This document shows, one piece after another, positions 19,135-27,681 of a DNA stretch of 64,000 bases. Location: contig CAZJTZ010000008.1 in assembly GCA_964549105.1 (NCBI GenBank), positions 48,540 to 112,539 of the forward strand. The letters run 5' to 3'. The position numbers and the translations under genes were made by a program. The notes beneath the pieces were generated by a model. The model made no database searches. It worked only from the letters and a program-made list of their open reading frames with translations, and was not told the origin of the DNA. The stretch comes from Hydrogenedens sp964549105. Lineage in GTDB: Bacteria; Hydrogenedentota; Hydrogenedentia; Hydrogenedentales; Hydrogenedentaceae. The stretch's first letter is position 1, and each line of letters begins with the position of its first letter.

Positions 19135-20466
19135 ATGTTAGGTTGCACATTGGGTAGTATGTTTCAGGTATCCGTTGCGGGAGGTAGTTATCAAGAGGGT
19201 TTGACCACTCTTATTCAGGGCGTTCCACCCGGTTATTTCCTGACAGAAAGCGAGATTTATGAATCTTTGCTGGTACGCAAGCCGGGACAGAGCGAACTGT
19301 CTTCACCCCGTCGTGAAGCAGATGTTCCTGTTATTTATAGCGGTGTGAATGCGGCGGATACGATGCCCGGTTTTAAAAATGCCGGGTTTACCAATGGGAC
19401 ACCTGTGGTTATTCTAATCCCCAATGTGGACCGTCATTTAGAGCATATTGAGCAATATCAGGTAACCAACCGCACACCTCGCCCGGGCCATGCTTCGTAT
19501 GCCTCGTTCGTTAAATATGGGATGTGGGACGATGCTATTGGTGCAGGCTTTTTTAGCGGTAGATATACCTCTACAATTGTTGCGGCAGGTGCCGTGGCAA
19601 AGAAGGTATTGAAACAGCAGGGGATTGAGGTGTTTGCGTATGTAAAAGAAGCCGCAGGGGTTCGAGCAGGTGAAGTGCCATTAGAAGAAGCCAAAAAGAA
19701 GGTAGATACTTTTCGCACCGTTCGTAGAGAATATGACCCGATATATCATTGGGTATTCAAAGAAGGAAGAATCACACCAGAGATGCGTTTCCTTCACAAA
19801 ATGGCTATTATTGCAGAATTAGAACAAAAACTTTTAGAAATTCGTGAGCAAACTCCTGTGAATGTTCAAAAAATTCGTGAGGAATATGGCATTCACTTTA
19901 CAATGAATTGCCCTGATACGGACGCTGCGTTTGAAATGGAAAAAAGAATTCTTCAGATTCGTGACGAAGGGGATTCCAGTGGCGGATTGGTTGAGGTTGT
20001 GGCTACGGGTATCCCGGCAGGTATGGGTGAACCCGTATTTCGTAAATTAGATGGTGAAATAGGCCGCATGCTCAGCATCGGTGCAGTGAAAGCGGTAGAA
20101 ATTGGCGCCGGTTACGCTGTAAAAGACATGAAAGGTTCAGAGTGCAATGACCAGATGCGTGTTGAGAACAGCAAAGTTGTGTTCAAATCCAACAAGGCAG
20201 GGGGAACCACAGGTGGACTTACCACAGGACAACCTATCATAGCGCGGCTGGCAATAAAACCTACACCCACCATCGCAAAAGATGAGGAAACTATTGATAA
20301 GGTCAGTTTGGAAAACGCCACACTTAAAGCAGTTACGCGTAGGGACCCCACTATTGTTGCTCGTGTCTGGCCTGTGGCAGAGGCATTTTTAGCCTGTATC
20401 CTGTTAGACCACCTCATGATGCACAACGGTTATCAGTCGCTGATCCCTTCCTCTTCTATCCGCTAA
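19135..20466 (+). CDS. Chorismate synthase homologue with altered active-site motifs
   Basis: Chorismate synthase makes chorismate from EPSP with reduced FMN. Full-length homology is clear: LIQGVPPGYFLTESEI, SSPRREADVPVIYSGV, RPGHASYASFVKYGMWD, AAGAVAKKVLKQQGIEVFAY, SGGLVEVVATGIPAGMGEPV, and AGGTTGGLTTGQPIIARLAI. Several normally invariant active-site positions differ. The GESHG loop reads GGSYQ, so the N-terminal catalytic His is Tyr19. RPGHAD reads RPGHAS, with the second His kept at 119. GGGRSSARET reads GAGFFSGRYT, losing an Arg and a Ser. RHDP reads RRDP. An inserted charged helical segment (about residues 190-245) makes it longer than usual. It may be a paralogue with another role or a divergent functional enzyme. 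Confidence 0.85.
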   Translation: MLGCTLGSMFQVSVAGGSYQEGLTTLIQGVPPGYFLTESEIYESLLVRKPGQSELSSPRREADVPVIYSGVNAADTMPGFKNAGFTNGTPVVILIPNVDRHLEHIEQYQVTNRTPRPGHASYASFVKYGMWDDAIGAGFFSGRYTSTIVAAGAVAKKVLKQQGIEVFAYVKEAAGVRAGEVPLEEAKKKVDTFRTVRREYDPIYHWVFKEGRITPEMRFLHKMAIIAELEQKLLEIREQTPVNVQKIREEYGIHFTMNCPDTDAAFEMEKRILQIRDEGDSSGGLVEVVATGIPAGMGEPVFRKLDGEIGRMLSIGAVKAVEIGAGYAVKDMKGSECNDQMRVENSKVVFKSNKAGGTTGGLTTGQPIIARLAIKPTPTIAKDEETIDKVSLENATLKAVTRRDPTIVARVWPVAEAFLACILLDHLMMHNGYQSLIPSSSIR

Positions 20467-20558
20467 TGAAATTCGCATAGAGCCATAGAAAATGAATATA
20501 CTTGTTAGAAACTTTGCTAAACAAGGGATAATAAAATCTTTATAGAGGTATATATTTT

Positions 20559-21665
20559 ATGGAACGCTCAACGATTATTGGGTTCATAATAACACTTACT
20601 ATCGCATTCTTGTTGTCAGCAGGCTATATTATTTTTAAGGCATCAAAGAATCCAACACCTGCCCGACCCTCTACCACTCAAACAAGGTCCACTACTACCC
20701 CGAGGAGTCCTGCAGCCACGCCTCAAACAACTTCACGACAAGTCCCACCTCTCAAAGTTGCGATACCCGAATTTCAACCTGCTCTTAGCGAACCCGAAGC
20801 AAAAATGAAAATGGCAAGGGAGATAAAAAATGGAGGTACTGCTCAGCCGGGAGGCACTCTGGATATTACCCTCATACTTGAAAAAGAAGGGACAAAAGAC
20901 ATTCGTGCATTAGGGGTACAGGAACTTTTACCAGAGGGATGGACTTTTGATTCGGTAATTGAAGGGGTAAAACCAGACCTATCACCACCTAAAGGTAGAA
21001 CCCCACTACTGGAATTCGCCTGGTTTAATATACCTTCGTTTCCTGTCGTTTTTACTTATAGAGTTACTGCTCCCAAAGAATTCAAAGAACCAGCAGAGAT
21101 AAGCGGTCAAACCCTGTATCGTGCTGATGGTGGAGAATTAAGGACAGAGGTTATTAAGTCACCGATTGTTCCTACCGCAGGACAGTCACCTTCTGGCAAA
21201 TCTGACGAAATGCAACCCGATGGAAACACAGCCCCCCTTCCAACTCAGGTTTCTACTCCCACAGCAACACAGAAAGATACTCCTGAAAAAATAACTTTAA
21301 CAAGGGAAATTCAACCCGAAAAATATACACCTAATGGGACATTGCAGGTTTCGGTCACTATTAACCATTCCGGACCCTCCCCTGTGACTGCGATTGCGTT
21401 TGTAGAAAATCTGCCATCTCAATTTCAGTTTGAACGAATTGTAGATGGTTCCATACCTCCTATCGCTCCTAAAAAGGGGAATACAGGTACTTTACAATTT
21501 GTCTGGCTTACTATTCCACCATTCCCTATTAAATTGGTTTATGAGGTAAGCACACAAACGGATGCTTCAGGCGAAAAAAACATAGCAGGACAGGTTGTAT
21601 ATCGCACTTCAGGTCCACAGATGCAATCCGAACGAGTTATTACGAATATTCTTCCTCAGAAATAA
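20559..21665 (+). CDS. Membrane-anchored protein with two tandem beta-sandwich repeats
   Basis: Residues ~5-28 form a signal anchor (IIGFIITLTIAFLLSAGYII), followed by a Thr/Pro/Ser-rich linker. Two copies of one domain then follow, roughly residues 80-210 and 245-365. Each opens with an 'REI...GGTLDITL' or 'REI...NGTLQVSV' strand, holds 'ELLPEGWTFDSVIEG' or 'ENLPSQFQFERIVDG', and ends in 'GQTLYRADG' or 'GQVVYRTSG'. They resemble DUF11-type repeats seen in surface and cell-wall proteins. The two copies are separated by a second Pro/Thr-rich linker. It probably sits outside the cytoplasmic membrane; its function is unknown. Confidence 0.7.
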   Translation: MERSTIIGFIITLTIAFLLSAGYIIFKASKNPTPARPSTTQTRSTTTPRSPAATPQTTSRQVPPLKVAIPEFQPALSEPEAKMKMAREIKNGGTAQPGGTLDITLILEKEGTKDIRALGVQELLPEGWTFDSVIEGVKPDLSPPKGRTPLLEFAWFNIPSFPVVFTYRVTAPKEFKEPAEISGQTLYRADGGELRTEVIKSPIVPTAGQSPSGKSDEMQPDGNTAPLPTQVSTPTATQKDTPEKITLTREIQPEKYTPNGTLQVSVTINHSGPSPVTAIAFVENLPSQFQFERIVDGSIPPIAPKKGNTGTLQFVWLTIPPFPIKLVYEVSTQTDASGEKNIAGQVVYRTSGPQMQSERVITNILPQK

Positions 21666-21701
21666 GTCGTATAGGACATATATGACTTATTTGTCTTATC
21701 T
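21666..21701 (+). repeat. 9-bp periodic tract, four units
   Basis: Four successive 9-bp units follow directly after the stop codon of the previous gene: GTCGTATAG, GACATATAT, GACTTATTT and GTCTTATCT. The tract ends within the leader of the next gene, just before its AGGAG. Confidence 0.55.
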
Positions 21702-21718
21702 TAATAGGAGTTTTGTCT

Positions 21719-23104
21719 ATGAACTTACTTTTTGTCGGATTAGCAGTTGCTCTGGGTTGGGGCTTGCGTGGTGAAATTGGAGGAGAACAAGGGGCATTAA
21801 TACCTGGTGCTCTTTTAGGGTTAGCCCTTGTCATTGCCAGTGGTAAAAAGCACTGGCGAAATGCTGCACCTGTAATTGCGGCTGCAGGTGCATTAGGCAT
21901 GTCGCTTGGGGGTATACAGAGTTATGGCATTCTCATCGGCTACACCCGGGGAATTGACATGTTAAATGTTACCTATGGGTATCTTATGCTGGCTGTGGTA
22001 GGTGGATTGTGGGGTGCCTTCTGTGCAGGAATAATAGGAATGACCCTGTCCGATAAAAGGAAAAGTATACCCTTCTGGATTTTCTTCCTTATTGCTTTAT
22101 ATATCAGTTCCATCATTTCTTATTTCCTCCTGATAAAAGTTTTCAAACTCTTAATGACACCCCCACGAGTAGAAAATTGGGCGTATGTTTTAGGTGCCGT
22201 AGTAGCCTTGTTCGCTATTAATTTTGTTCAAAAGGAGCATAAAACTTGTAGATTGGTGCTTCGGGGGTTTATTGCAGGTGCCATTGGTTTCATGCTTGGT
22301 GAGTCTTTACAGATATATGGCAGTTTTTTAGGCCCGCATTTCGATTGGTGGAAGGTGATGGAAGTATCCTTTGGGTTTGTTCTGGGAATAGGAATTGCTT
22401 ATGCAGTATTTCGAGAATACCCTGAAGATAAACCTATTATGAATGTGTCCCCCTTCTTTTATGTCCTTACTATTTTTATAATTTTAGCCTTTATCCCAAT
22501 GATTATAATGAACAATTTATTAGAACAATTTGAGAAACAGGGAATTTTAATCAGGGCTGAAACAATTTGGGTAGACCCCTACTTTAATATATTACTTTAC
22601 GGCGTTGCCCTAACTTTAATAGCCTTTTTTACTTATTGGAGATGGTTTAAAGAGAAAGACGGTGTATTTGACCCTATGTGGCAAATGAATTTCCTGTGGC
22701 TCTGGACACTGTGGAGCAACGGTTGGATAACACAAATGTTAATGATGATACCAAAAGCACATCTGATATCCGTCATCATTCATGACTTTTTCTTGTTCTT
22801 GATGATATTGTTAAGTTTCTGGAGTGTTCAAAGAAAATTCAGCGAGCCTATTTTTCCTTTGAGTAGTAAACCTGTTCAAGGATATAAATGGGTTATGGTG
22901 AGTTTTCTCATAATCCCAATCCTTGCCCTGCTCTTTGCGGTAACAAGCATAGCCACACATCCCGGGCAAATACCCGAAGGTTCGCATAAACGATTTGAAT
23001 GGAATACCTCTATGCAGATTCCGACTTCAAATTCTTGGGAGGCGAAGAATTCTCCTGCGGATTCAAATACCACCAGAAAGCCCAGTAGGATAGCGTTCCG
23101 ATAA
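21719..23104 (+). CDS. Polytopic membrane protein of unknown function
   Basis: The protein has about 461 residues with roughly ten to twelve hydrophobic segments, beginning MNLLFVGLAVALGWGLRGEI and continuing through glycine-rich helices such as LWGAFCAGIIGMTL. I do not recognise the family. No nucleotide-binding or transporter signature is evident. The ATG at 21719 has AGGAG eight bases upstream, so I prefer it to the in-frame TTG at 21713. The hydrophilic tail after about residue 430 (SNSWEAKNSPADSNTTRK) is encoded in a 95-bp stretch that overlaps the end of the convergent PAP2 gene. Confidence 0.75.
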   Translation: MNLLFVGLAVALGWGLRGEIGGEQGALIPGALLGLALVIASGKKHWRNAAPVIAAAGALGMSLGGIQSYGILIGYTRGIDMLNVTYGYLMLAVVGGLWGAFCAGIIGMTLSDKRKSIPFWIFFLIALYISSIISYFLLIKVFKLLMTPPRVENWAYVLGAVVALFAINFVQKEHKTCRLVLRGFIAGAIGFMLGESLQIYGSFLGPHFDWWKVMEVSFGFVLGIGIAYAVFREYPEDKPIMNVSPFFYVLTIFIILAFIPMIIMNNLLEQFEKQGILIRAETIWVDPYFNILLYGVALTLIAFFTYWRWFKEKDGVFDPMWQMNFLWLWTLWSNGWITQMLMMIPKAHLISVIIHDFFLFLMILLSFWSVQRKFSEPIFPLSSKPVQGYKWVMVSFLIIPILALLFAVTSIATHPGQIPEGSHKRFEWNTSMQIPTSNSWEAKNSPADSNTTRKPSRIAFR

Positions 23105-23939
23105 GGAAACCAAACAAGGAACCCATTAGCACACAATAAGGGAAGTGTGCTGCGGTGTATATCCTTGTATAACCATGTAAAATTGCCCAAGAAACGAGTG
23201 TTCCTTTTACCCATTTCTTTCGTGCACCCCATATAATAGGTGTAAGTAAAGCAAACAATGATGAAGCATGCCCGGAAATATAAGAAGGAGAACTTTTTAC
23301 CACTTCGTCTTGAATCACACGAACCTGCTTATTCCATGTTTCATGCTTCTCATTTAAGGGTCTTGGTCTACCTACAATTCTTTTTATATTGTTCTCACCT
23401 AAATAATTTGTAAAAAACACACTTATAAGAACTATCCAAAAAATGCGCCCCCATCGTCTCCGTTCCAGATAATCCCATTGTTCCCATGTTTTAGAACCGA
23501 ACCAGAACGCAATAAAAGACACTATACTTAAAAATATAAATACGCTGTGATATTCATGGGGACGCCACCAAAAAATCCCTTTTGACGCAATCCATAAGCC
23601 GCATAAGTGATATATTGCAAGGACAACCGCAAACACCTTCCAGACATAACTCGCTACCTTTGCAGCGGTTTTGTTCTTACGGACAATCAGGTTCGTTATT
23701 TGCCAGATTATGGCTGTAATTGAAAATAGATAGACTGAAAAATGGGTTACAAATACTATAAATTCATCAAGAACAGGAACATAATGGTCAGGCTGGAGTG
23801 CTAACAAAATTGCCGCATCTAACGGGTCATTAATTAATTTTGCACCCAACAGAGTAATTTCATAGAGCACTAAATAACCAATAACTACAATAACCAATGA
23901 AAAAAACAATTTTAAAAATGTCGGTAGTTCTTTATACAT
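23010..23939 (-). CDS. PAP2-family membrane phosphatase
   Basis: The PAP2/lipid-phosphate-phosphatase signature is present in order: KRIVGRPRP (motif 1), SYISGHASSLFAL (motif 2, catalytic His after SG) and RIYTAAHFPYCVLMG (motif 3, second His). Six or so hydrophobic helices surround these, so the active site faces the periplasmic side. Candidate substrates are undecaprenyl diphosphate or phosphatidic acid derivatives. AAAGG precedes the ATG. The last 31 codons overlap the convergent gene at 21719-23104, which is unusual but keeps both frames open. Confidence 0.88.
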   Translation of the reverse strand: MYKELPTFLKLFFSLVIVVIGYLVLYEITLLGAKLINDPLDAAILLALQPDHYVPVLDEFIVFVTHFSVYLFSITAIIWQITNLIVRKNKTAAKVASYVWKVFAVVLAIYHLCGLWIASKGIFWWRPHEYHSVFIFLSIVSFIAFWFGSKTWEQWDYLERRRWGRIFWIVLISVFFTNYLGENNIKRIVGRPRPLNEKHETWNKQVRVIQDEVVKSSPSYISGHASSLFALLTPIIWGARKKWVKGTLVSWAILHGYTRIYTAAHFPYCVLMGSLFGFLIGTLSYWAFWWYLNPQENSSPPKNLKSESA

Positions 23940-24125
23940 AAAAAACCTTTACTCATTATAGAAACCAATCAAAAAAACCAATACCCATAGACTTACAAAC
24001 AGGCATGATAGTTTCAGTTACAGAATTATTATTAAAAAGTAAAATATTATAGTGGAAAATAGGGAGAAAAAGGAATTTTAACTTTACTCTTCTCAGATTT
24101 TCTGTGTTTTGTAGTGTAGTTTTCT

Positions 24126-24923
24126 CTATCTAAATCCTAATACACTCATCATGTCATACAAGCCGGGTTGTTTGTCATATATAAATCGTGCAGCACGAAT
24201 AGCGCCCCGGGCAAAGTTATCGCGGTTATGGGCAATATGCGTCAGTTGTAGTCGTTCTCCATGTCCAATGAAATATACCGTATGCTCGCCGACGACATCT
24301 CCCCCGCGAACTGCTGATATGCCAATTTCCTCCTTTTTCCGCGGTCCTATTACCCCTTCCCGACCGTAAACGGCCTGCGACTGCAGGTCAAGATTCAGGC
24401 TATCTGCAACTTCTTTTGCCAATCGTAATGCCGTGCCACTGGGGCTGTCTTTTTTCTGGTTATGATGTATTTCCACAATCTCAACATTGTAATCCAATCC
24501 CAGACACTCAGATACTTCTTTTACGAGTCGGAATAAAAGATTTACCCCAACACTCATATTCGGTGCATATACAATTGGAATTTTCTCAGCACATTTTTTT
24601 AAAACCTGCTCCTGCTCAGCGGATAATCCGGTAGTCCCTATCACGATTCTTTTCTTTAACTTGCATGCAAGTTCTGCATGATAAATGGAGGATACAGGCT
24701 GGGTAAAATCTATCAAGACATCGGCTTTTTCTATTTCCGCTTCTGCACTTTTTCCCAGGACTATCTCTTTCAGAGTAGATTTTTCACCACCATAAAACAC
24801 CGTTCTACCCGCAAATTCAGGCAAATCAAATGCACCGACTACCTGAACATCTTCTTCCCAACCGGCAACTTCCATAATTCTTCTTCCCATCTTGCCTAAG
24901 GCACCTGAAACACAAATCCGCAT
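24126..24923 (-). CDS. dapB: 4-hydroxy-tetrahydrodipicolinate reductase DapB
   Basis: DapB performs the second committed step of lysine and diaminopimelate synthesis with NAD(P)H. The N-terminal Rossmann motif is VSGALGKMGRRIMEVA. The substrate-binding signature is EIVEIHHNQKKDSPSGTALR, with the catalytic His pair and Lys. GTTGLSAEQ and YAPNMSVGVNLLF are also typical. The 265 residues are normal. GGAG lies just before the ATG. It is separated from yhhN-like by 28 bp on the same strand. No dapA lies next to it. Confidence 0.96.
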   Translation of the reverse strand: MRICVSGALGKMGRRIMEVAGWEEDVQVVGAFDLPEFAGRTVFYGGEKSTLKEIVLGKSAEAEIEKADVLIDFTQPVSSIYHAELACKLKKRIVIGTTGLSAEQEQVLKKCAEKIPIVYAPNMSVGVNLLFRLVKEVSECLGLDYNVEIVEIHHNQKKDSPSGTALRLAKEVADSLNLDLQSQAVYGREGVIGPRKKEEIGISAVRGGDVVGEHTVYFIGHGERLQLTHIAHNRDNFARGAIRAARFIYDKQPGLYDMMSVLGFR

Positions 24924-24951
24924 AGTTTATCTCCTGAATAGTTTTATTTAA

Positions 24952-25617
24952 TTAATTTACCCAAATAAGTGTTGACGCTAAAAATATTTGACCTGCATAA
25001 TATAGAGGGCCGCCAATCAAAAAATTCCATTTATCTGACTTTCTGAATCGGTCGCGTGCTACAAATATATCCGATAAGTAAAATAAGAGAGCACCAATAG
25101 GAAAGTTTCCTAATCCGCTGTTTGCCCAAGCACCTATTGCAAACGATACCATGCAACTAATAACAACCATATACGCATATACAGGGAACTTCATCGAGCC
25201 CAGATTTGTATGTAACCAGAGAGCCACAGCTATCCCGGGAACAGCAGACACCACTAATGCCGAAAGGGTCAAGAGCCAGTCTACATGAACCAGGATAAAT
25301 GCAACAATATAACATACATGAGCGAGGAAAAATGAAATCAAGCCTAATAAGAAAATAGCAGGGGCTCTTGATAATAGAAGCAAATCTCCCAACCAGGAAA
25401 ATACTAATCCCGCAATAATCCCTACCATCGTAGGATATAAATAATTCGGAACATCATTGTACCAAAAGGTTGAAAAGGCTATATAAAGGAAGCAACTTGA
25501 TGCTACCATTTTACCGATTGCTCGTATACTGTTTCTACTTTTATACTCTCCATATAAACACAAAAGTAAAAAAATGAATAGGAATAAGACACCTAAAATA
25601 AAGTGTATCATATTCAC
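24952..25617 (-). CDS. YhhN (TMEM86/lysoplasmalogenase) family membrane protein
   Basis: The 221-residue polytopic protein has about eight hydrophobic helices. It carries the YhhN features KMVASSCFLYIAF, SWLGDLLLL (an acidic residue within a helix) and FYLSDIFVARDRF, whose Ser-Asp and Arg residues are conserved. GPLYYAGQIFLA closes it. Animal relatives cleave the vinyl-ether bond of lysoplasmalogen; the bacterial activity is usually unknown. It is read in the same direction as dapB, 28 bp upstream of it. Confidence 0.82.
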   Translation of the reverse strand: MNMIHFILGVLFLFIFLLLCLYGEYKSRNSIRAIGKMVASSCFLYIAFSTFWYNDVPNYLYPTMVGIIAGLVFSWLGDLLLLSRAPAIFLLGLISFFLAHVCYIVAFILVHVDWLLTLSALVVSAVPGIAVALWLHTNLGSMKFPVYAYMVVISCMVSFAIGAWANSGLGNFPIGALLFYLSDIFVARDRFRKSDKWNFLIGGPLYYAGQIFLASTLIWVN

Positions 25618-25746
25618 TCATACTCCCTCTTTGATATTAAGGACCTGAACACTTACTTGATTGTAAAATAAAAAGAGAATAAATGACAAAGAAAAAAATG
25701 TTATCTGCTATTATAATAAAACACAACCTATTACAGAAATAAAAAT

Positions 25747-25863
25747 TTACCCGCGCATTTTGATAATGATAATAGCCAGAACAACAGGGATAAACACAAC
25801 AATAGTCCATTTGTTCTGAACAATAAATTGCACAAGTTCGTTAACAATATTAATAATGTCCAT
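25747..25863 (-). CDS. Small single-pass membrane peptide (38 residues)
   Basis: The short frame begins MDIINIVNELVQFIVQNKW and continues into a hydrophobic helix with two prolines spaced by valines, ending IIIIKMRG. It would be one transmembrane helix with a basic end. It starts 12 bp after the stop of the zinc-ribbon membrane protein on the same strand, so it is probably in the same transcript. An AAAGG lies about 10 bases upstream of the ATG. I know no family; the support is position, a ribosome-binding-like site and a clean amphipathic-then-hydrophobic composition. Confidence 0.45.
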   Translation of the reverse strand: MDIINIVNELVQFIVQNKWTIVVFIPVVLAIIIIKMRG

Positions 25864-25875
25864 AGAAGAAAGCCT

Positions 25876-26679
25876 TTATCTGAATCCAAAGAAAATACCT
25901 ATTCCAATGGCAATCATTGCCAATATAATTCCTGGAATACACATCACACGGTTAAAAGAACTATCCCCTGACCATAATAGCCCATACCCGTTCCAGAAGG
26001 CAGAGCCACCAGCCAAAAGAATAACCAAATAGGAAAAAAGAGAGGGGAAAAACGGGGATTGACTATTTTTTATTAATGGGATAGAAAGAATTAGTGATAA
26101 TAGTGAACTTATCAAACCACTGACCCACATAGGCGTTGCCTTGGGAGAACTCGCTGTTAAGATACGAAATTCGTTAGGGTCATCGCTGGGTTTTCGTTTT
26201 AAGTGTTTATAACCGCCTGTTGAGGGTTCTGCTTTTTCTTCAGGTTTAGTACTTAAAACAAATGGATTCTCTGTCTCTTCCTGCCCAGGAGTCTTTATGT
26301 TTGAAGTATTTCTATTATGTATCTCTTGTTCCTTTGTTTTTTCAGATTCCGACGGTCCTGATACTTTAATTGAAATATCTCCTAATTCCGTAGACAGGTC
26401 CTCAAAACTTAGCGATACCTTTTTTTCTTGTTGTGCAGCAGTATTCACAGCGGAAGAAGGTACTTGTGGTGACGGAGTCGTTTTAGGAACATTTGCTTTT
26501 GGTTTCGGCACGGCACAAGAACGACATGCAATTTTTCCATCTGCTAAACGAACTAAATGCGTTCTACATATTGGTTTCTTACATGAAGGACAGAGAACTC
26601 CACAGGTTTTACAGATAACGGCTCCACAAATAGAACATTTTGCTACGGCTGGATTTTTATTACAAACTGAGCAATTCAT
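25876..26679 (-). CDS. Zinc-ribbon/B-box-like membrane protein
   Basis: The first ~55 residues contain a dense run of Cys pairs: CSVCNKNPAVAKCSICGAVI, CKTCGVLCPSCKKPIC, then a His and a final CRSC. They resemble B-box or treble-clef zinc folds that bind two or three metals. A low-complexity, Pro/Ser/Glu-rich linker (residues ~58-170) follows. Two or three hydrophobic helices then end the protein (WVSGLISSLLSLILSIPLI; IPGIILAMIAIGIGIFFGF). The layout suggests a cytoplasmic sensor or binding domain tethered to the membrane. Its partners are unknown. The 38-residue peptide follows directly. Confidence 0.7.
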   Translation of the reverse strand: MNCSVCNKNPAVAKCSICGAVICKTCGVLCPSCKKPICRTHLVRLADGKIACRSCAVPKPKANVPKTTPSPQVPSSAVNTAAQQEKKVSLSFEDLSTELGDISIKVSGPSESEKTKEQEIHNRNTSNIKTPGQEETENPFVLSTKPEEKAEPSTGGYKHLKRKPSDDPNEFRILTASSPKATPMWVSGLISSLLSLILSIPLIKNSQSPFFPSLFSYLVILLAGGSAFWNGYGLLWSGDSSFNRVMCIPGIILAMIAIGIGIFFGFR

Positions 26680-26885
26680 AATTACCTTTCATCTGTTTCA
26701 TATCTATTTTCATTCCGGTAATTTGTTTTAATAGATTTATATTTAGGTAAAATAAAGCATAATAATATTATACCCAAACCTATATCACAATAAAGAATCG
26801 TTCAAAAAAGACAAGTCCGTAAAGGGGAGTTTTTTTACTACCTGTATAGACTTATGTAATACAAACGGTTCATAGGAGAGTTTTT

Positions 26886-27647
26886 ATGAAGTATCAATGG
26901 ATTGTGAGCGATATAGACGGTTGTTTAACTCCCGAAACCTCAGAGCCCTGGGACTGGGAATATTTTAAACAATTGGTACAATTTTTTAAAACACGAAAAA
27001 AAACAGGACTTTATCCTGTGCCTCTAATCCTTTCCACAGGTAGACCTCAACCGTATGTTGAAGTGTGGGCAAAGATTTTAGATTTGTATGCACCTCTTGT
27101 TTGTGAGAACGGTGCTGTTATCTATACCCTGTCAGATAACATTTCACAATTTGGTCCGGGTGTGACCCCAGAAAAGATACAGGGGCTACGAAATGTCCGT
27201 ACCTTTATTGAGACGGAATTACTACCTAAGAATCCAGATATGGTTTACCAATTTGGTAAGGAAGCACAATTGTCTTTATTTTGCAAAAATCCAGAACTTT
27301 TTGGAGGAATTATAGACGCTATTAACAAATTTGTAGAGCAACAGGGAGGTCCAACTCTTATAATACAGCCCAGTCAATATTACCTTAATATTTCTCTCAA
27401 AGGTGTAAATAAAGGAGAAGCCATAAAAACTATATTACAAAAATTAGATTCTTCAAAAGAGAAAACTGTAGGGATAGGTGATACTATGGGTGATGTTGCG
27501 ATTCGTGAACAGGTTGACTTTTTTGCCTGTCCCGCTAATGCACAAGAAGAAATAAAAGAATGTGCAGATTATATCTCTCCCTACCCTGATATTATGGGTA
27601 TTCTAGATATTCTACAACAGCCTTCTTTCCTTTCTATCTGGGATTAA
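26886..27647 (+). CDS. HAD-superfamily phosphatase (class IIB, MPGP/sucrose-phosphatase-like)
   Basis: HAD motif I is present as VSDIDGCLTPE, with the nucleophile Asp at about residue 9 and the acid Asp two later. Motif II is LILSTGRPQPY. Motif III/IV is KTVGIGDTMGDVAIREQVDF, and the C2B-type cap lies between them (residues ~85-180). The arrangement resembles mannosyl-3-phosphoglycerate and sucrose-phosphate phosphatases and Cof proteins. GGAG lies before the ATG. The gene stands alone, divergent from the zinc-ribbon gene and convergent with the next. Confidence 0.85.
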   Translation: MKYQWIVSDIDGCLTPETSEPWDWEYFKQLVQFFKTRKKTGLYPVPLILSTGRPQPYVEVWAKILDLYAPLVCENGAVIYTLSDNISQFGPGVTPEKIQGLRNVRTFIETELLPKNPDMVYQFGKEAQLSLFCKNPELFGGIIDAINKFVEQQGGPTLIIQPSQYYLNISLKGVNKGEAIKTILQKLDSSKEKTVGIGDTMGDVAIREQVDFFACPANAQEEIKECADYISPYPDIMGILDILQQPSFLSIWD

Positions 27648-27681
27648 GAGAAGGTTAGTAGAACTTATTCCATAAAGTCTA

